From assembly GCA_946481585.1 (NCBI GenBank), contig CAMLOF010000025.1:1-19138 (forward strand): a stretch of DNA of 19,138 nt. Direction: 5' to 3'. Within the stretch, counting starts at the first letter, position 1, and each line of letters opens with the position of its first letter. A program made the position numbers and the translations under genes. Below are positions 17,601-19,138 of this stretch, piece after piece. The notes below the pieces were generated by a model. That model made no database searches. It saw nothing but the letters and a program-made list of their open reading frames with translations, and was not told the origin of the DNA. This DNA is from an uncultured Macromonas sp. Its GTDB lineage: Bacteria; Pseudomonadota; Gammaproteobacteria; Burkholderiales; Burkholderiaceae.

Positions 17601-19061
17601 TGCCAAGGTGCGGAACACGCGTTCGCGTGCAGCCAGCTCGGTCTCCAGCCGCTTGCGCGCCGTGATGTTGCGCGCCACGCCCAGCACACCCAGCAGTTGT
17701 CCGTCGCTGCTCCTCACTGGCGTTTTGCAGGTTTCCATCAAGGCCTGCTCACCGTTATCGGCAAAGGTCCACCATTCTTCGTTGACCAGAACCTGCCCCG
17801 CCTCCAACGCGGACCGGTCCTTGTTGCGGTAGAACTCGGCCTCCTCGGGCGGGAAGAAGTCGAAGTCGTCCTTGCCAATGATTTCTTCTACCGGCATGTT
17901 GAACAGGCGCGCGACGCCTTGGTTGCACACCACGAACGCGCCCTCGGCATCCTTCATCCACACCGGGTCAGGTATGCCTTGCACCACGTTGTGCAACAGC
18001 GCATTCGACGCGGCTAATGCCGCCTCTGCCAGTTTGCGTCCGGTGATGTCACGGCCAATGCACAGGACGCTTTGCACCGAGCCCTCAGGCGAAAACTCAG
18101 GCACCATGGAGCAGTGATAAGTGAGTTGCTGTCCATCCAAACCCGTGAACTGCAACTCCAGCTCGGCATGGCTGCCCGTCTCAAGCGTGCGATGGATGAT
18201 GCGCTGAACCTCTTGCGCATTCGAGCCCTGGACAGGCATGGCCTCGGACGGCAACAGTCCATACAACTGCTGGAGCGGCTTGCCGGTGAGCCGTTCCACT
18301 GTGGGGTTGACGTAAGTGCAGCGGCATGTCTGGTCATAGCGGAAAATCGGATCTGGCGCGTTCTGAGCCAGCATCCGGTATTCCTCTTCACTGCGGCTCA
18401 GTCTTTCGAAATAGACCTTTTGCTCGTTGAACAGACGGCGGTTCTCGCCGTCCAGCAAGAACGAGCGAGTCATCATCTGATTCATCTTGCGCAGCAGCGG
18501 GGTCAGCATCGCCAGGTACAGCAGCGAGGCCACGCCCATGATGAGATGGATGCCAGAGTCCTGCTGAAACAGCCAGACGCACATCGGCAGCAACGTCGCC
18601 GTCTCGAAGATCAAGGCGACAGACAACACGGTAGCGCGAGCCACTCCACCGTAGGCAGTCACCCCCGCTATGGCAAAAACCAGCAACAAAACGGCGTCGT
18701 TGGCAATGGCGTCGAAGAGGAAGAATGGGATGCTCCAGCACACGCCTACCGCTGCGGCAGCGAGCCAGAAGCCGATCAACCAGCGGCCATATTGAGCTGC
18801 ACCGCTGTCGCGGTGTTTGCGGTAATAGCGGGAATAGACCTCATGCCCAGACTGCACAACCCAGACGGCGAGCAACCATGCCAGCAAACCCTCATGCGGC
18901 AGGTAGCTCCACAAACCGAAGACGACGAGCGATGAGAGCAGCAAACTGGCTCGGAACGAACTTGTATTGGCCTGGCTGAACCGGTCCAGGAACTCAACAC
19001 GAAGCTGCCCTGTGCCAGAGCCTGAAGCCACACCGTCGGTCACCGGCTTGATGCTTTCCAC
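14658..19061 (-). CDS. Multi-PAS membrane GGDEF-EAL protein, 1467 residues
   Basis: The N-terminus (about 36-190) has about five or six membrane segments without an obvious periplasmic domain; it looks MASE-like, but I cannot name the family. Six PAS domains follow: about 222-345, 352-470, 480-598, 604-732, 776-898 and 906-1024, each closing with a (G/A)RDIT- or RDVTE-like end; a coiled coil lies at about 733-775. GGDEF (about 1030-1190) keeps MDMDRFK, the I-site RAYD (1105-1108) and GGDEF (1114-1118). EAL (about 1205-1450) keeps EALLRW (E1242), [23 protein letters not shown] and AEGVE. It may therefore both make and degrade c-di-GMP, with the PAS array as sensor or dimer relay. The start is GTG at 19059-19061, with AGGAG 5 nt upstream; the ATG two bases further up is in another frame. 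It begins 9 bp after the stop of the preceding gene. Confidence 0.93.
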   Translation of the reverse strand: MESIKPVTDGVASGSGTGQLRVEFLDRFSQANTSSFRASLLLSSLVVFGLWSYLPHEGLLAWLLAVWVVQSGHEVYSRYYRKHRDSGAAQYGRWLIGFWLAAAAVGVCWSIPFFLFDAIANDAVLLLVFAIAGVTAYGGVARATVLSVALIFETATLLPMCVWLFQQDSGIHLIMGVASLLYLAMLTPLLRKMNQMMTRSFLLDGENRRLFNEQKVYFERLSRSEEEYRMLAQNAPDPIFRYDQTCRCTYVNPTVERLTGKPLQQLYGLLPSEAMPVQGSNAQEVQRIIHRTLETGSHAELELQFTGLDGQQLTYHCSMVPEFSPEGSVQSVLCIGRDITGRKLAEAALAASNALLHNVVQGIPDPVWMKDAEGAFVVCNQGVARLFNMPVEEIIGKDDFDFFPPEEAEFYRNKDRSALEAGQVLVNEEWWTFADNGEQALMETCKTPVRSSDGQLLGVLGVARNITARKRLETELAARERVFRTLAENMPDNVVRWDKDGRYVYLNRALEHLLGKRLDQIVGQRPSEAFTDGRFEPLQTAVEKLVSSEGGTVIVPLALQTGDGQMAFHEVKLVAERNDAGEVVGVLGIGRDMTEVKRIEESLRRSERLMRTVIDATPDWIFVKDRHHRYQLVNKSYAAALKIPPEDFIGKDGLELGFPEEQVKGNPAKGIRGFWGDDELVLGSNSELVIPDHAIAVDGEVRTFHATKVPLCDDEKTPWGVLAFVRDITEHKQAQTMLQERYDRIVELHARLEEDARTLEEQAVELEASKEQLMRTEAWYRGILQSAPDGMVVVDGQGLIRLVNTQLCRMFGYEDGELTGQPIELLVPFDRRGSHEALRSGFIESGAPGRPMGGGASSLRGCRKDGSEFFIDVCLARLPKVDDAIGTVCAAIRDVTERKQLEQALAKREQEFRTLVENSVDKVARYGRDLRRLYVNPAFAALVKGGADALIGRTPTECPGGPNAAIYENKLAEVFAEGRGTEFESKWTDRTGREMCSLISLTPEFDAQGEVSSVLSVGRDITELNAFRYKIHQMAFYDPLTSLPNRALFNDRLRQMITDAAWHGQQAGLMMMDMDRFKAVNDTLGHPAGDELLRETAARLSTCVRAYDTVARLGGDEFAILLPEVRSGDDLGRIASKVLAVFQKPFQLAGKEVFVSCSIGIALYPGDSTEADDLLKYADSAMYFAKRSGRNNFRFYSRDLTESSHERLVLESDLRRALEREELELFYQPKVSLSDGELTGSEALLRWRHPERGMVPPNAFIGIAEDSGLIVEIGEWVLREACRTASRWNGEGKPLHKVAINLSPRQFQGADLAGMVFRALEESACRPEWIELEITESLLLAEENEVLEVLNSFRAKGISIAIDDFGTGYSALSYLARFPIATLKIDRSFISSIATDTYRAELVKAILSIARCLGQQVVAEGVETLEQAEFLKAHGCHVAQGYLYGKPMPVSEFERLSNTWFPVLADM

Positions 19062-19070
19062 ATCGTCTCC

Positions 19071-19138
19071 TCAGGCCATCACGTCCTGCTGCATGGCCGA
19101 GACGACGGCGACTTCGTCAAGTGAGAGGATGCGGTTGA
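19071..19138 (-). CDS. 3' end of an upstream gene, possibly cheW (truncated at window end)
   Basis: On the minus strand one frame is open from the window edge to TGA at 19071-19073 and encodes a tail ending in LSLDEVAVVSAMQQDVMA. The 9-bp gap and a ribosome site overlapping this stop show that the multi-PAS gene is read in the same direction, probably from the same mRNA. The tail is compatible with the C-terminal helix of CheW-like proteins, and the context is a chemotaxis cluster, but 22 residues cannot settle the identity. Confidence 0.5.
   Translation of the reverse strand, partial: NRILSLDEVAVVSAMQQDVMA

Overview
The window is GC-rich with dense, tightly packed bacterial coding. The protein families and codon choice (strong G/C third positions) suggest a motile Gram-negative betaproteobacterium, probably Burkholderiales/Comamonadaceae. 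That assignment is an inference from gene content; no rRNA or other marker gene is present.

Layout: almost everything is on the minus strand and is transcribed from right to left. At the right edge is the 3' tail of an unidentified gene that could be cheW. It is followed by a 1467-residue membrane protein with six PAS domains plus GGDEF and EAL (14658-19061), then a Cache-type chemoreceptor (12568-14526). Next comes a run of eight genes with no gap larger than 14 bp: a PAS-containing chemoreceptor (10221-12428), an outer-membrane beta-barrel protein (8935-10215), a short periplasmic PBP-like protein (8459-8935), a HAMP-PAS-GGDEF-EAL protein (6015-8462), cheR (5170-6027), cheD (4640-5170), cheB (3561-4625) and a HAMP-GGDEF-EAL protein (1039-3573). 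On the left edge, on the plus strand, is the 3' part of a double AAA ATPase gene. Its end overlaps the end of the last minus-strand gene by 44 bp.

How the genes fit together: CheR (methylation), CheB (demethylation/deamidation) and CheD (deamidation) are the adaptation enzymes of a chemosensory system, and two receptors are encoded beside them. No CheA and no CheY are inside the window. Three large proteins combine GGDEF (c-di-GMP synthesis) and EAL (c-di-GMP hydrolysis) domains. Two keep the catalytic and inhibitory-site residues of GGDEF. The third has lost a metal-binding Asp and the I-site, so it is probably a phosphodiesterase. Translational coupling of porin, PBP-like protein and c-di-GMP enzyme with receptor and adaptation genes suggests that one envelope signal is fed to both chemosensory output and c-di-GMP level.

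The most unusual items are (i) the coupled porin / PBP-like / GGDEF-EAL trio, which resembles in logic, though not in sequence, the YfiBNR type of periplasmic control; (ii) an Aer2-like, possibly heme-binding PAS in a transmembrane receptor; and (iii) a pair of roughly 90-bp intergenic elements, similar to each other, one in front of each chemoreceptor gene. No tRNA, rRNA, CRISPR array, insertion sequence or phage gene was seen. No stretch longer than 300 bases lacks a gene.
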